NCBI GenBank assembly: GCA_907163375.1
Contig: CAJQUW010016879.1
Coordinates: 248,001 to 312,000 of the forward strand
DNA from: Prostheceraeus crozeri
Taxonomy: Eukaryota > Platyhelminthes > Polycladida > Euryleptidae
Reading direction: 5' to 3'
DNA length: 64,000 bases
Each line of letters begins with the position of its first letter. Within the stretch, counting starts at the first letter, position 1. The notes under the pieces are model-generated. The model searched no databases, was not told the origin of the DNA, and saw nothing but the letters and a program-made list of their open reading frames with translations. This document shows, piece after piece, positions 1 to 12,505 of this stretch. Made by a program: the position numbers and the translations under genes.

Positions 1-2265
1 AACGATGTATATAAACAAAACGATACTGTGATGCTGCTTGCATCATAAGGATATCTGAAGGGGTTCTTCAGGCATCCAATTTCAAGCAAGATGGATCATT
101 AACTCCATAATAAATGATAAGAGGATTTTGAAGGCACCTGCACACCAAAGAATTATTGTTAACAAGAGATATGCGTGTTCAATAAAAAAAGGCCTTTTTC
201 CAAGGAAAAAGTATATTCCTACTACCATAGACATCGAGCATTAATCACTAAGGTCTAAACTGGACAGCTGGTCAAGGTCACGGCAATTAAAGCCACACTA
301 TGTCGACCACTTTTCTTGTTTTATTGCATGAAATGTTTTTAAATTTCCATATTTCCATATGTTTCCACAAAAGCACGTGGTTTGTCCTTTACATTGGTGA
401 ATATCAGAGAAAGCGAAGAAACGAAATATGTGCAGTCTACTTATTGTCATTTGCACTAGATTAAATTTCTTGTCGATCAAGCTTGAGAGATTCATGTCGC
501 TAATCTACTTATTCTCATGCGATGATGAAACTCATCACAGCAGCCATTTACAATATAATGTTAAATTATTAAGTGAAGTAGTCCTGATGAGGACTGATTT
601 AGTTCTCTAATCAGCAAATACACAAATACAGTGATGTTGTAGCCATTGGATTAATCAGTTCAAAAAAGAACTTAATGGATCTGTCTGGTGGCAACGAATT
701 GAAATTGATCAGCTTTGGCACAATTACTGGTAAAAATTGAAATCTTAAGACCTGTGACACTACTCATTCTTACTGTTAGCATACTGTACTACCATGGATT
801 CCAAACACTGCCGCATACACGCTCAAAACAGATGTCTGTACCGACTAAAGATGCTGGTATTGGAAATAGAAAAAGGACAATGGTCACCATGTGTTGAGGA
901 AATTAAAAATGGATATTATAAAACAACAGACGACTAATGGATAAAAATTGGAAAAGTGGAGGTAGAAAATGGAAATACAATGATGCTACTACACCGATTA
1001 CAAGTGGACTGATGCTACACAATAACTGAGAGTACACGCGGTGGTTAATGGTAGTAGTGGACAAGTGGCCGTGGAAAGTGGATAATGGATAAAAGCAGTA
1101 GAACTCTCTAGTAAACACTACTACTCCGAGAACAATCGAAATATGCACACTCTACCTAAGACTACACATGGAAAATACAATTTCTTCACTTGAATTTGCT
1201 ATCACCAGTTTCTTAATCCGCCGGCAATACTTCATGGAATCAAGTATTTCTTCATTTGTCGTCATCCACAATGACATGATTAGAATTACAATACTTCGAC
1301 CACTGCTTCAGCTACCGATTAAGGTATATAAAACATAATTCTTCCTCCGTCAGTCATGAGCAGGTACTCGTCTAGTTGTGTTTCGACCCCTGACTTGAAC
1401 ACTCAAACACAGACGAGAGGAGTACCATACATAGTGGCTGACAAATTACTCAATGTCTGTAAAGATGTGTAAAAAAGATAAGCCTGTGGATATTTCACCG
1501 GATGAGCCTGTCCATTGTTCTTTATTTTTCTTTTGCCTCGCCTCATGTTACGTAGCTTTAGAAGACTCCAAATATAGGCCTATAGCAAGAAATAAGCATC
1601 AGTGTGTCTTGAAAGCTGATTTGTTTTTCTTCGTCTGCTAATTTGTTTTGAAGAACTTAGTGACCCTTGTAGGCTTGTAGCAAGGGAAACGCATTTCCCA
1701 TCTTTAAGCGATTTTTTGCAGATAATTTGTTTTTCCTGCCTGCTTATCTGCCTATGCAGCAGTCAATGTCAACGGTTCAGCTGATCTGCCGGTGCATTAG
1801 CCGCAAGACCAAAATTGCATCAGACCAGGCGTAGTAATGGCCACTCCCATTTGCAATCTGTACATAGAGCGCACTGGAGTTTTCAGTTTTAGATTCTTCC
1901 GAATTTCGAGTGCGCCAGATGTATGATGTTTTATAGCATACCTGAAAAAATTGCGCCGACGACGGGGCAAGGCGCACCGAAGCCAGGACCAGGCGCGACG
2001 AGGTCAGAGCCGAGCGCGCCAAATACAACGCTACTTGCGCGGCAGACGTATCATCTATTTCTAGACTTTCAGAAACCAAGCACCCGCCAGTGCGCCAAAG
2101 CCGGCCAAAGTAAGTTCGGTGCACCCCTGTACAGATCACAGTTCGGTACGTGGCGACTGCCATTTCGAAAAGCCCAAATAGGTGCATACTCAACCTAAAG
2201 CTAATATGCATTTATTATATGCATATTTATTACATGCATCTGTTATATTAATGGCAACTCAGCAA
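1..2265. other. No gene recognised
   Basis: No coding region or known element was recognised here. A TATA-like word (TATATAAA at 1325) is followed about 30 bases later by an initiator-like TCAGTC, but no exon can be tied to it. A GC-richer patch at 1930-2180 gives short reading frames on both strands without recognisable domains. Confidence 0.4.
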
Positions 2266-2545
2266 TAAATGCGGAGTTACCACTCTACCTAACATACTTA
2301 CTCTATGGCTAGAGCAAAATCACATATCGAAGACAATGACTTCAATTAACTTTGAAAGATGTAAATGGGTTCAAATCACTATTCAGATTAAAAAGATGAA
2401 ACATGAATTTAGTGAATCATAAAATCATGCGATGAAAATCGAATTAAAACTTGAAATTTCAGCCAAGAAAGCACGAATTCTATCGTGACTTCTTCATGAA
2501 GACATTCATCATGATGCGGATCATGAAATTCTTCTGTTTGCGCTA
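2266..2545 (+). repeat. Dispersed repeat family R, forward copy
   Basis: This stretch shares many blocks with the repeats at 5040-5460 and 6060-6480. Examples are the GCGGAGTT-CTCTACCT block, GACAATGACTTCAATTAAC, the block around ATTCAGATTcAAgAAATGAAAC, and AAATTTCAGCCAAGAAAGC. Inverted copies lie at 5720-5960, 6480-6980 and 8690-9065. The copies are diverged and carry no coding signature. The family is unidentified. Confidence 0.6.
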
Positions 2546-2953
2546 CTACCAGTACATAAACTATTTTAGACGAAAGGTGAAACTACAAATTGTAGTTTCT
2601 TGCAGCCGTGACTATAAAATTATGACATTATTTATTCATTAATAAAACCTAAGTTACATAAACTTTCTTCTATTTATTATTTTGTTATGTACGTATATAT
2701 ATTTGCTTTCTAAAGACATTCAATTTTAAGTTAATTAGTTGTAAGTAAATTTAAGTTATTTTATATTATTAATGATATTAATTAATTAATTATTTAAGAT
2801 CTGTTTCTATATTTATAATTTCTATGCAATATTTAAAATTTCTTTGTCACAGTTGACCTGCTTAGACAGTCACAATTTAGTAGCAATCAATAGATGGACG
2901 CGCGCTTGTTAAGAGTTCTCAGGGAAGTTATATCAAGCAAACAGCGTGTCACT

Positions 2954-4205
2954 TAGTGATGCAAATGGAAAATTTTCCAGAAAATTTTCCAATTTTTTCA
3001 AAATCTTCCGGAAAATTTTCCGATGGAAAATTTTGAAAATTTTTTTTCGGTGATTCACGTTTTTGCCTTTGTTTTGGAGACTTGTTGCAGTCGTTTGAAA
3101 AGACTATGTAATATTCAAAGACCGAAAACTTCTCTATCATCCCTGCATGTTAACTTTTGGAACCAACTGCACCCTCCATGTCTATTTCAGATCTTTCCAA
3201 TTGAATATCAGACATTGAAATGGATTTCAGATTTCTCTAAATGAATTTCAGATATCTGTCAGAAACTCAACTTCGCAAGGATCTTAGATTCAACTGGAGA
3301 ATCTCCAATTCATCTGGAAAAGTCTGAAATTCATTTAAGTAGATCTGAAATCGATTGGGAACTATCTGAACCATCTGAACCAGCTAGAAATGGGATGTGT
3401 AGTTTGTCCTCCACGAAGATATCGGACAATGCGCCAGAAGTTGGAAGCTATCATATATAGATATCTTTAGTTTCCAGATATCTCACGAGTTTACAGTCTT
3501 TATATATCTTCCAATATGGTCGCTCATGTATAATGCTGTGTTGGACTATGTGCTTGTGCCTCACATGTTCATCAACACATGGAGAATTTGTATCACTGCA
3601 ATCAAGGCTGCATAACAAAGCTCAACTTTCAAGTCATAAACAAACTCTCAAATAAAGTGCACTATTTTTGCTCCAGATTTTTCACAATGCATGAAATTGT
3701 ACCCCTATGTAAAGGAAGAAATTCACGTTGTCCCAAAAGATGTGTGTGTTGTAATATTAAAAATGGCAACAAATTGCCACAAGCAACTGGTAGCAAAGGA
3801 ATGCTCAAAAATCCGCGCACGGGATTCGTATTGCTACGATTGTTTTAATCGAAATGATATGATGAAATCAAGAGTTTTAGAACCATTCTATTGATGTGTC
3901 TATGCCTCGGCTGTGATAGAGAACGCAAGAATTATATCACAAAAATTCAAATTTCTTCATTTTTCAAAATCGTTTTGTTCAAAATCGTTTTATTCAAAAT
4001 AATGATCAAACTCACCAGTTTTATAGACCCATTCTATTGGTGTGTAGCTGCATCGGCTGTGGAAGCGGTCAAAGCATGGCCTATATAGATTTGTGATATC
4101 ACAAAAAATCAGAACTTTCAAAATTTTCCGATTTTTTTCCAAAATTTTCCAAAATTTTCCACGGAAAATTTTGATTCAAAATTTTCCGGAAAATTTTCAT
4201 CACTA
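2954..4205. mobile_element. Non-autonomous hAT-like DNA transposon
   Basis: The ends are TAGTGATG at 2954 and its inverse CATCACTA ending at 4205. Immediately outside both is the perfect 8-bp direct repeat GTGTCACT (2946-2953 and 4206-4213), the target-duplication length of hAT elements. Inside each end the sequence is filled with the palindromic word GGAAAATTTTCC and variants (2968-3045 and 4105-4197), giving imperfect extended inverted repeats. Short frames inside (for example at 3579) show no transposase motif, so the element must depend on a transposase made elsewhere. Confidence 0.8.
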
Positions 4206-4474
4206 GTGTCACTGTGTCAGCCAGTCAAAAAGCGAAGCGCGCGCAACCTATCATCCATAGACAACTAGAGTATTGTGGGGAAGGACACTTCACTGAGCTG
4301 AAATTGGCAGCGAAATTTGCCCGATCGATTTCACCTTTAAACCCACTTTGTTTAAACCACAGGTGTCTACTTCAATGGTTTACACAAAGATTTCACACAG
4401 CGATGAGCATGGTTTGTACCGGTATGGGCTGGACGCACATGCGTCTGTGCGTCCGCCTGCCGGCGCCCCTGAAC

Positions 4475-7400
4475 AGCGTTGTTGACATGGTTTAGCCGTA
4501 TTAATAGCCAATTCCTCAGTGTAATATTCGGATTCTCACTGAATTTGTTAATAGTCATGAATTCTACAGAGGGAGTTGAGTGTTCATCAACACCCCATCA
4601 GTCTACTCTTCATCTGAATATTTTTTCTTCCAAATTGATAATACTGCATTAAATTGCTGTATTACCGCTCTCGTCTTCAACAATCTTTTTCAGAAAAACT
4701 ACTGAACGAATATTCTTGAAACTTATTATACAATGTTAGTGAATTATGCTTCACATTATGTGCCATTTCCAAGGCTTTTTGTCGCATTTCACACCGCACA
4801 GCCGACAAAACAGCAATTTCGCCCCATTGCCGTAATTTTGCCACGATAAGGACCGTACTAAAATGGGTTCAAATTTAGGCATCTATTTCTCATCTAGCCC
4901 TTTTAAACAATTAAATATCTTTGTGCATACACTTTTGATTTTATTAAATGAACTCAAAAGTGATACAGTCCGAATTGTTTCCAAATGTGAGATATTCACA
5001 TTTATGCAGCTTTGAAGAAATTACAACGGAATTGACTGATCATGATAGCATAAAGCAGAAGGAAATGATATTATTTTACAGATTCCCGGTCATGACAGCC
5101 TTGGAGAGGTAATGTTTGTTAAATTGGCAACTCGTTGGGCTGCTATTACTTTCATGCTCAACCTCAAGAGAATCTTCTTAAGCGAGATCATGTCATGAGC
5201 AAACTGCCACTGGTAGAGCAAAATAGCAGAATCAAGGACAATGACTTCAATCAACTTTGAAAGATGTAAAAGAGTCCACATTACTATTCAGATTCAAGAA
5301 ATGAAACATGAATTTACTGAATCATAAAATCATGCCAATGAAAATTGAATTGAAAACTTGAAATTTCAGCCAAGAAAGCAAAATAAGATCTCGACTTCTT
5401 CATGAAGGCTTGCAATGCAACATAATACTGCTCATGAAATTCCCTTAATAATCAGCTTAATTTCCGCTCAGATAAGATGCTTATTAGCATATTCGTTCCT
5501 TTTGATATCCAAATTGTTTTATACTACTTACAAGGTTGAGTCATCTCTGTAGTATTTAAATTAGCAAAATTTTGACATATTTTAAACTGCTCAAATAATT
5601 TTTTGGACCACGGGAACGTAATCTCCGCAAAAATCTGAATCTTTTGATGTAAAAATTTTCATTGTATACACATACTTTTTGAGTCGACACTCTACCTACA
5701 TATCCCTACTCTATGGCTCTACCAGCAGGTAATTGTTTGTGATCTGAACACGCTTAAGGAAATACTCTTGAGGTTGAGCATGAAAGTAATAGTAACCCAT
5801 CGAGTTGCTATTTTAACAAACATTAAATCTCCAAGGCTATCATGACACTGAGAATCTGTAAAATGCCATCATTCCTTCTGCATTACAATCATGATCATTC
5901 AATTCCGTGGTAATTTCTTCAGAATGGCAAAACCTTACATATTTCATATTTGGTAAGAATTACCTACTATATCCCCATGAGGTTCATTTGATAAAATCGA
6001 AAGTGTATACACATTGGGGGTTTAATAAGTGCGGAGTTGCTACTCTACCTTATATACTTGCTCTACTAATTGACTGATCATGATAGTAATGTAGAAGGAA
6101 TGATAGCATTTTACACATCCTCCGTGCCATGACAGCCTTGGAGAGGTAATTATGCTTGTTAAATTAGCAATTCGACAGGTTGCTATATGCTTTCATGCTC
6201 AACCTCAAGAGTATTTTCTTAAGCGTGATCATCACAAGCAACCTGCCACTGGTAGAGCAAAACAACGCAATCAAAGACAATGATTTCAATTAACTATAAA
6301 GTATGTAAATGCACTTTGTGTAAATGGGTTTACATCGCTATTCAGATTCAAGAAATGAAACATAAATTTAGTGAATCATAAAATCATGCCAATGAAATTT
6401 CAATTAAAAACATGAAATTGGATATGAAAAAGAATGAATATCTGCCAACAAGCATAATATAAAGGAAGCGGAAATTAATCTGATGATCAAGGAAATTCCA
6501 TGAACTGCATTTATGATGCAAGTCCCTGCAAGTCTTCAAGGAAAAGTTGAGATCTTACGAGATCTTCTTCTTGGCTGAGATGACATGTTTTTAATTCAAT
6601 TTCCAGCGGCATGATTATATCATTCGCAAGCTGTCATTCCTTGAATCTCAACAGTAGTGTGAACCCATTTACATCTTTTGAAGGTCTTGTTCTTTCAGTG
6701 GCAGTTTGTGATATGATCACGCTGAAGAAAATAATCTTATTGTAATAAACAAAGACAATGTATTTCTTATCAAGACAATGGATGCATTATCTTTGGCAAT
6801 AAAGCTGAGCTTTTAGTCATGGCAACTCATCGAATTGCTAATTTTACAAACCATATTACTTCTCCAAGATTTCATGACATGGAGGATTTCTGGAATACTA
6901 TTCTTTCTTCTGCATTCTATCATGTTCAGTCAAATTCGTGTACATTTCTTCAAAGATGTGCATATCTCACAGGTGATATTGCATGCATGAGTCTCATTTC
7001 ATTAATATGTTCATTAATGTTCATTTAATTAAAACGAAGCTGTATACACATTGGGGATTTAATGAATGCTGAGTTGCTAGCCTACTCTAGGGCTACTATG
7101 ATAGAGTATGCATAGGCCCTATTTAAGTATATGTCGGTAGAGTCTCGACTCAAAAAAGTGTCTTTATACAGTGAAATTTTTATAAGAAAAGATTCAGCTT
7201 TTTGCGGAGATTACGTTCCTGCGGTCCAAAAAATTATTTCAACAGTTTTGAAAAAGCTTAATTTTTGCCAATTTACATGCTGCCGACATGACGCCCCTTT
7301 ATAGGTAGTGAAACAAGTTGGATACAAAGACATTTGATTGTTCAAAAGGGCTAGATAAGAAATACAGTAGATGTCTAAATTTGAACCCATTTTGGTACGG

Positions 7401-7780
7401 TCCTTATCGTGGCAAAAAAGTATTACGGCAATGGTGCGAAATTGCTGTTTTGTCTACTGTGCGATGTGCGATGCGACAAAAAGCCTTGGAAATGGCATAT
7501 GAGCATATGACCTAAAGCATAATTCACTGATAATTATAAGGCAAGTTTCAAAAATGTTCATTCAGTAGCTTCTCTGAAAAAAATTGTTGAAGACGAGAGC
7601 GGTAATACAGCAATTTAATGCAGTACTATCAATTTGGAAGAAAAAATATTCAGATGAAGACTGATGGGATATTGATAAGCATTCAACTGTAGAATTCATG
7701 ACTATTAACAATTTCAGTGAGAATCCGAATATAACATTGAGGAATTGGCTATTAATAAGGCTCACCCATGTCAACAACGC
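4475..7780. mobile_element. Long inverted-repeat (foldback-like) element
   Basis: The left end starts AGCGTTGTTGACATGG at 4475 and the right end is the inverse, finishing at 7780. The arms pair imperfectly over several hundred bases (4475-4930 with 7320-7780), with further inverted blocks at 5590-5697 and 7131-7260. No clear target duplication is visible. The middle holds several copies of repeat family R in both orientations. No transposase frame was recognised. It could be a foldback element, an internally deleted transposon with long terminal repeats, or a palindromic duplication. Confidence 0.55.
5040..6980. repeat. Cluster of repeat family R copies
   Basis: Forward copies at about 5040-5460 and 6060-6480 and inverted copies at 5720-5960 and 6480-6980 share the words CATGACAGCCTTGGAGAGG, TTCATGCTCAACCTCAAGAG and CTGCCACTGGTAGAGCAAAA, or their inverses. 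The alternating orientation makes the stretch strongly self-complementary. No protein signature is present. Confidence 0.55.
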
Positions 7781-8689
7781 TCTTCGAGTTATTCACCGCT
7801 GAAACTACAATATGGATCTATGCATAGATTAGGGATATATAGCAACTCTATGGATCTATGTATTACAAATAATTAACAGAAGGCATTTTAGGGCCAAATT
7901 GGAATAGATCATCGCATGTTTCTTAATGTCAAAGATGTTGTCAATGTGCATTATATAACACGCAGTTGTTTGTTTTTATTTTCTTACGCCAATTTTATAT
8001 CAAATTTTCCGATAGTTCATATATATTTTTTCTGTTGTACCATGTAATTTCTTATCGCAAAATTACACATACACGTTAGATGATTCACCAAGCTTGGCAA
8101 TCGCGTCTGCAAAGCTTGGGCACAGCAACAATATACATGAATAACCATACCCAGGCCCCGAACTTCCAACTGCATGATCACAAGTAAAGATACGGTTCAT
8201 TTTTCTGTTCAGAAAAGTCATTTAGTTATTTGGTGAATTGTAATTTGTAAGTGAACTTTACTCTGCTTTCATCTAATGAAACAATAGGTTTTCAGTTGTG
8301 CTATTCCTATATAACATGCGCTCTTCAGATCTAATAAGCAACTGACATAAAATAATGCAATTATGTCTAATAATTGCATTAGCAGTACTCTTGTTTACAA
8401 TTGCGTCTTGGAAAACATCTGAAAAAGTAGAATGTTAGACTATTATTTGTTATAATTTGAAAGTTGTTTTTAGTCATATTTATGTATAAAAGTTTCTTGA
8501 TTTAATATTGAAATGCGTTTTAGTTCTGTAATTACTAAAAAGAGACAATGAAAAGGAATATTTGCTGCTCGCTTACAAATATTTTCAAATTCATGCAACA
8601 TCAGCTGATTTTCACTGGCTTCGTTGCACACAAGGCAAAAACGTCTATTTCCTATCTAGCCCTTCATAATATAGATATCTTTGGTTGGA
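7781..8689. other. No gene recognised
   Basis: AT-rich sequence without a recognised gene or bounded element. A short block near 8640-8700 resembles sequence near 4880 and 5480, so part of it may be worn repeat. Confidence 0.35.
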
Positions 8690-9065
8690 TATCAAAAGGA
8701 ATGAATATTTGCTAACAAGCATAGTAACTAAGCTGAAATTAAGCTGAAATTAAGCTGATAATCTAGGAAATTTCATGAACCACATAATGCAAGTCTTCAA
8801 GGAAAAGTTAAGATCTTATGAGTTACTTGGCTGAGATGTCGTGCTTTTAGTTCAATTTTCAGCGGCAGGATTCTATGATTCACAAGGCGTCATTTCTTTA
8901 ATCTGACTTGCGAATAGCAATGTGAACCCATTGACATCTTTTCAATTATGACCATCTTCCTTGATTGTGGCGTTTTGCTCTTTCAGTGGCAGTCTCTTCT
9001 GATATGATCACGCTTAAGATAATAATCTCATTATGATAAGGCTATGATATATGAACAGTGTAATA
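8690..9065 (-). repeat. Dispersed repeat family R, inverted copy
   Basis: Read on the minus strand this matches the copies at 5040-5460 and 6060-6480, including the block around GATCACGCTTAAG and the GGCAGT/ACTGCC block. It is diverged and noncoding. Confidence 0.5.
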
Positions 9066-9129
9066 AAGCTCCATGGTTTTATACTCCAACCTTTTCAAGT
9101 TTGAAATTAACCTCAAAATTAAAAAAGTA

Positions 9130-9262
9130 CAGATTAAGACCTTGCCATCAACAACCGAGATCTTTATTGAATTTAATAGCAAGACGAATCGAATGGCGAT
9201 AAATGGTATGCAGAAATGTCATGATAAACAATGTGAGTGCTTTTTTTGGTTTAAAATTTGGC
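9130..9262 (+). pseudogene. Possible Penelope-like element fragment
   Basis: A short frame encodes GMQKCHDKQCECF, which resembles the Cys-rich linker GVQKCQDKRCRCC in the better-preserved Penelope-like remnant at 11802-12251. The segment near 9241-9265 is the inverse of a block at 10621-10645. It is probably a small scrap of the same class of retroelement, too short to be certain. Confidence 0.35.
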
Positions 9263-9587
9263 TTAGTGGCCCTTCTTCCGCGCAAAATCAAGAAATAAAA
9301 ACTAACTAAATTTATAGGCAACCCAAATTTTCGCACTGAGGCTTGATCACGGGCAATACAAATTATGTGTACATAAAGATTTAAAACTTGAATCATAACA
9401 TAGGAAATACTTAGAAATATTATAAGATATCACTAAAAATAACATAAATAACATAGACCTCGTTTAGTATGCTTAATACAGAATGAGAAGTGAAACAAAA
9501 AATAGATAACGAACATAGAGATATACAAAGAGAGATCATGTTAGAAATATAGATAAAAAATGCACTAAATAAAAGAGAACGCACGCA

Positions 9588-10300
9588 TTAAGTTAAAAAT
9601 TCAGGGACCTGCCAACCTTTGCATCCATTCATCAATTTGTTTGGATTGGCCCTTTGAATGTAGATGCTCTCGATAGATTTTCTCTTTACACTGTTGTACT
9701 CTTTAGTTAATAGTCTCCATTTAAAGCCGCTAATGTTGTTATGATGTTCTTTCATGTGAATTCTTACATGAGATTGTTCTTGTTTGCTATGTTCTAAAAT
9801 TCTTTGTAGCATAGTCCTTCCTGTACCACCAATGTAAATTTTCTTGCAGATGTTGCACTCGATTTCATATACGACACCTTTTGATAAACATAGACCTTCT
9901 TTCTTTGCAATTTGGCAGCTAACACAATTACTGGTACAGGGACGTTTCTCTTTTCCTGCTCGCAGTTTCCGTTGTAAAGGTTCATTAGTTAAAAAAACAA
10001 TATTCACATAATCCTCCAGTCAATGTTCTTTTCTTAGAGTCATCATCTTCCTTTTCGCATATTCATTGACACACGGGACTTTCATAAAAATTCGATTATT
10101 TCTCTGTCGTTTATCTTTTTTTTCCTTAACTTCCATTTCAATGAAGAACTTTCTCAAAAAGTCTTTTGGATAACCGTTTCTTCTGAATCTATTCAAAAGA
10201 ATATTCATTGAGATATCTAAATTAAAATCGTCTGATGATAAACTTATTGCTCGCAATTTTTCTGAATGTAATAGGCCAATTGTTCTGGAAGTAGGAACAG
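9588..10300 (-). pseudogene. Penelope-like element remnant (RT tail + GIY-YIG)
   Basis: The minus-strand frame 9588-10007 carries a GIY-YIG nuclease core: VVYEIEC, then YIGGTGRT and a following R-x-x-EH. These elements use this endonuclease to nick target DNA. A Cys cluster, CTSNCVSCQ, lies just upstream. The frame at 10020-10256 just before it (MNILLNRFRRNGYPKDFL) matches the region after the reverse transcriptase core, where 'F..NGYP..F' is typical. The catalytic RT core is missing, so this is a 5'-truncated copy. Its family differs from the pair at 46-58 kb. Confidence 0.75.
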
Positions 10301-10429
10301 CTGAATCAATCCGTAATATGCTGTATCCTCTATAGGTATCGAACCGTAGATATTTATAGCATCAAGCGAATCTAAATCAATCTAATCAGTCTAAATGAAT
10401 CTAAATCTAATCAAGAAGGTTCATGTTTA

Positions 10430-11090
10430 TTAAAAAGTGTCGTATATGAAATCGAGTGCAACACCTGCAAGAACATTTACATTGGTGAGACAGTGTATCA
10501 CCAAAATCAGTGTCATCCAAATATCAAATTTACCTCAGAAGAATCTGTTTGTGGTGGAATGCCTTTCCGTGATATATGGATAGAGGTGAATTCAGAAAAT
10601 TTATTTTCATATCATTTAACTAAGCCAAATTTTAAACCAAAAAAATCATTTTACTCCGCGGTGGACACAAAAACATTAGATTTGAATGTGAGTGCTGTAA
10701 ATCTCTGTTAATCGGAAAAATATTCAATTATGAGAAAAATGGAGAACAAAGACAATTTCAAATCAAATCCAATATGAACTGCAATTCTAGAAACATAATT
10801 TATGCCCTGCAATGTGCAGGATGTAGAGCCACTTACATGTACATCGGCCAAACAGGAGATTCTTTGCGCGCAAGAGTTCGAGTGCACCGCCAACAAATAA
10901 GGGATGAGAATTATCGCTCCCTCTATGCTAGTAATCATACATTCAACTGTGCACGCAACTCCAACCCATTGTTCTATGTCATGCCGATTTTAAAATTACC
11001 ACCTACCTGCAGAAAATTATATAGAGAAGAAAAAGAAAAGTTCTTTATCAGAAGGATTGCTGCCTCCTTAAGTAGGGATATTTAATTTTT
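10430..11090 (+). pseudogene. Composite Penelope-like element remnant
   Basis: Near 10440-10490 a frame reads SVVYEIEC...IYIGET, the start of a GIY-YIG domain. It is interrupted by an RT-derived piece (HPNIKFTSEES...GMPFRDI), equivalent to the MKFTAEV-LPFLDI region of the intact copy at 46.4 kb. The frame 10774-11085 then gives a second GIY-YIG domain, NIIYALQC...YIGQTGDSLRAR, ending in the FFIRRIAASL-type tail. The order of parts suggests two nested or recombined fragments. Confidence 0.7.
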
Positions 11091-11237
11091 TATAATTTTT
11101 CCTTTTTCAGCTTAAAGGTAATAGAGATATCATTATCTTTCTTTGGTATTTCGATATCATACTTACATAGATTTTGAATGCCATGATTTTAGTTCATTTT
11201 GATAATATACGAATTGTATAATAAATCATTCTGTGCC

Positions 11238-11278
11238 CTTGAGAAGCCTGCAACAGGCAGAAACCGGTCGAGCTGTCT
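11238..11278 (+). ncRNA. Penelope-type terminal hairpin motif
   Basis: The sequence CTTGAGAAGCCTG-CAA-CAGGC-AGAAACCGG forms a short GCCTG/CAGGC hairpin followed by GAAAC. This layout is like the hammerhead-related element found in terminal regions of Penelope-like elements. It lies about 150 bases downstream of the remnant ending at 11090, on the same strand. The core departs from the active hammerhead consensus CTGANGA, so activity is doubtful. Confidence 0.35.
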
Positions 11279-11360
11279 TATTTATTTGCCTTGTTTTTCT
11301 TAATAAAATCTGGGTGTGATTGCGTACAGGTATTAATTTCCATTTTCGATTTTATATTAT

Positions 11361-11396
<36 letters not shown>
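11361..11396. repeat. TC/TA microsatellite
   Basis: A run of TC dinucleotides passes directly into a run of TA dinucleotides, a compound simple repeat. Confidence 0.95.
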
Positions 11397-11450
11397 AATT
11401 AAAAATTGGATAGACCAACAGTTCAATCAGAAATAATTTATTCTGTGTTA

Positions 11451-11495
11451 CTTGCAAGCGCTTTCGATGGTATACTTGCCATCTCATCAAACACA
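11451..11495 (-). ncRNA. Hammerhead-like motif of Penelope-like element
   Basis: On the minus strand the segment reads TTTGATGA-GATGG-CAAGTATA-CCATC-GAAA-GCGC. This matches the hammerhead layout of a conserved strand, perfectly paired stem II (GATGG/CCATC) and GAAA, except that the first core base is T instead of C. It lies just 3' of the minus-strand remnant at 11521-12251. Hammerhead motifs are known from the terminal repeats of Penelope-like elements. Confidence 0.45.
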
Positions 11496-11520
11496 GAAAT
11501 AAAACTGACATATGAAATAA

Positions 11521-12251
11521 TTATACATTAGCATTCAGGGAAGGATTGAATTTTGAAATAAATATCTTCTCTTTCCTCTCCCTCTCAGCTTTACATGCAC
11601 TAAAATGTAACTGAAAAATAGGTGTAGCCACAAACTTAATATCCATGGCCTTAGCACAACAGGAGATATGCTTGCTAACATAGAGTGGGGCAACTCTTGG
11701 GTTATTAATGTGGTGTCGGTGCACAATTATCCTATTTTTGAAGAGATCTCTCGTCTGTCCGATGTAGAAAGTGGAGCATCCATTACAGCGGAGCAAGTAT
11801 ATCACGTTGGATGAGTAATAACTCCTATTTTTGCTCGGATGTAGAATGTCGTTCCATTAATGTCTATACAATTGCCGACAAGTAAATGGGGACAGCATCT
11901 GCATCTTTTATCTTGGCACTTTTGAACGCCTAGATACTCACGTTTTTTATTTTGTAACATAGACAATAAGTTTCTTGGTTGTTTGTACGATGCAATGAAT
12001 TTACATTGTTTGAAAGTGTCCATCAACTTCAGGCCCTCCGTAGCAGGTCGTATAAGATCATGAAATATGGTAGGGTTAAAAGGGTTATACATTGTTATGA
12101 AAGGTAGGATCATCTTGCTATTGTTTTGTGTTTCTTCCCTGTTAACTAATGAGTTTGCTTTGTTCATGCCGTCTTCCACGAGCTTCTTCGGATATCTTAA
12201 TTTTAACAAAATCTCACTCGACAACATTTCGAAACATTTCGACAATTTCAT
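11521..12251 (-). pseudogene. Penelope-like element remnant (Zn linker + GIY-YIG)
   Basis: The minus-strand frame 11802-12251 contains the tail of a reverse transcriptase (ILLKLRYPKKLVEDG) and a Cys-rich linker, KCQDKRCRCC. It is followed, in another frame, by a GIY-YIG domain at 11521-11805: MIYLLRCNGC, FYIGQTRD, then an R and H nine residues on. The catalytic YxDD region is absent, so only the 3' half of an element remains. The Cys linker groups it with the remnants at 9130 and 10774 rather than with the 46-58 kb pair. Confidence 0.75.
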
Positions 12252-12309
12252 TCTGTATGGTATCAGATAGAAAATTATCTTCTATCGAGCCACTTGGTCA
12301 CATCCAGAG

Positions 12310-12505
12310 ATAGAAACCGGCCGAGATTTTCGGGCCGGTCCGGCGGCTGGGGACGTTTAGGCCGGTCCGGCGGCCGGCAACCTCTAGACACAGACCGGCA
12401 ACTTCCACGCATAGGTCAGCAACAGGTCGGCAACAGTCCAACCTCAGGCCGGTCCGGCAACCTCCAGACACAGGCCGGCAACAATTCCACTTCAGGTCAG
12501 TTTCG
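12310..12505. repeat. GC-rich minisatellite
   Basis: The words GGCCGGTCCGGC, CCGGCAAC, CTCCAGACACAG and variants recur every 30-45 bases. The block is far richer in G+C than its surroundings. Frames through it are repeat artefacts. Confidence 0.7.

Noticed and set aside
1777-2211. 144-codon minus-strand frame
   Set aside because: GC-rich region with overlapping frames on both strands and no domain, so probably compositional.
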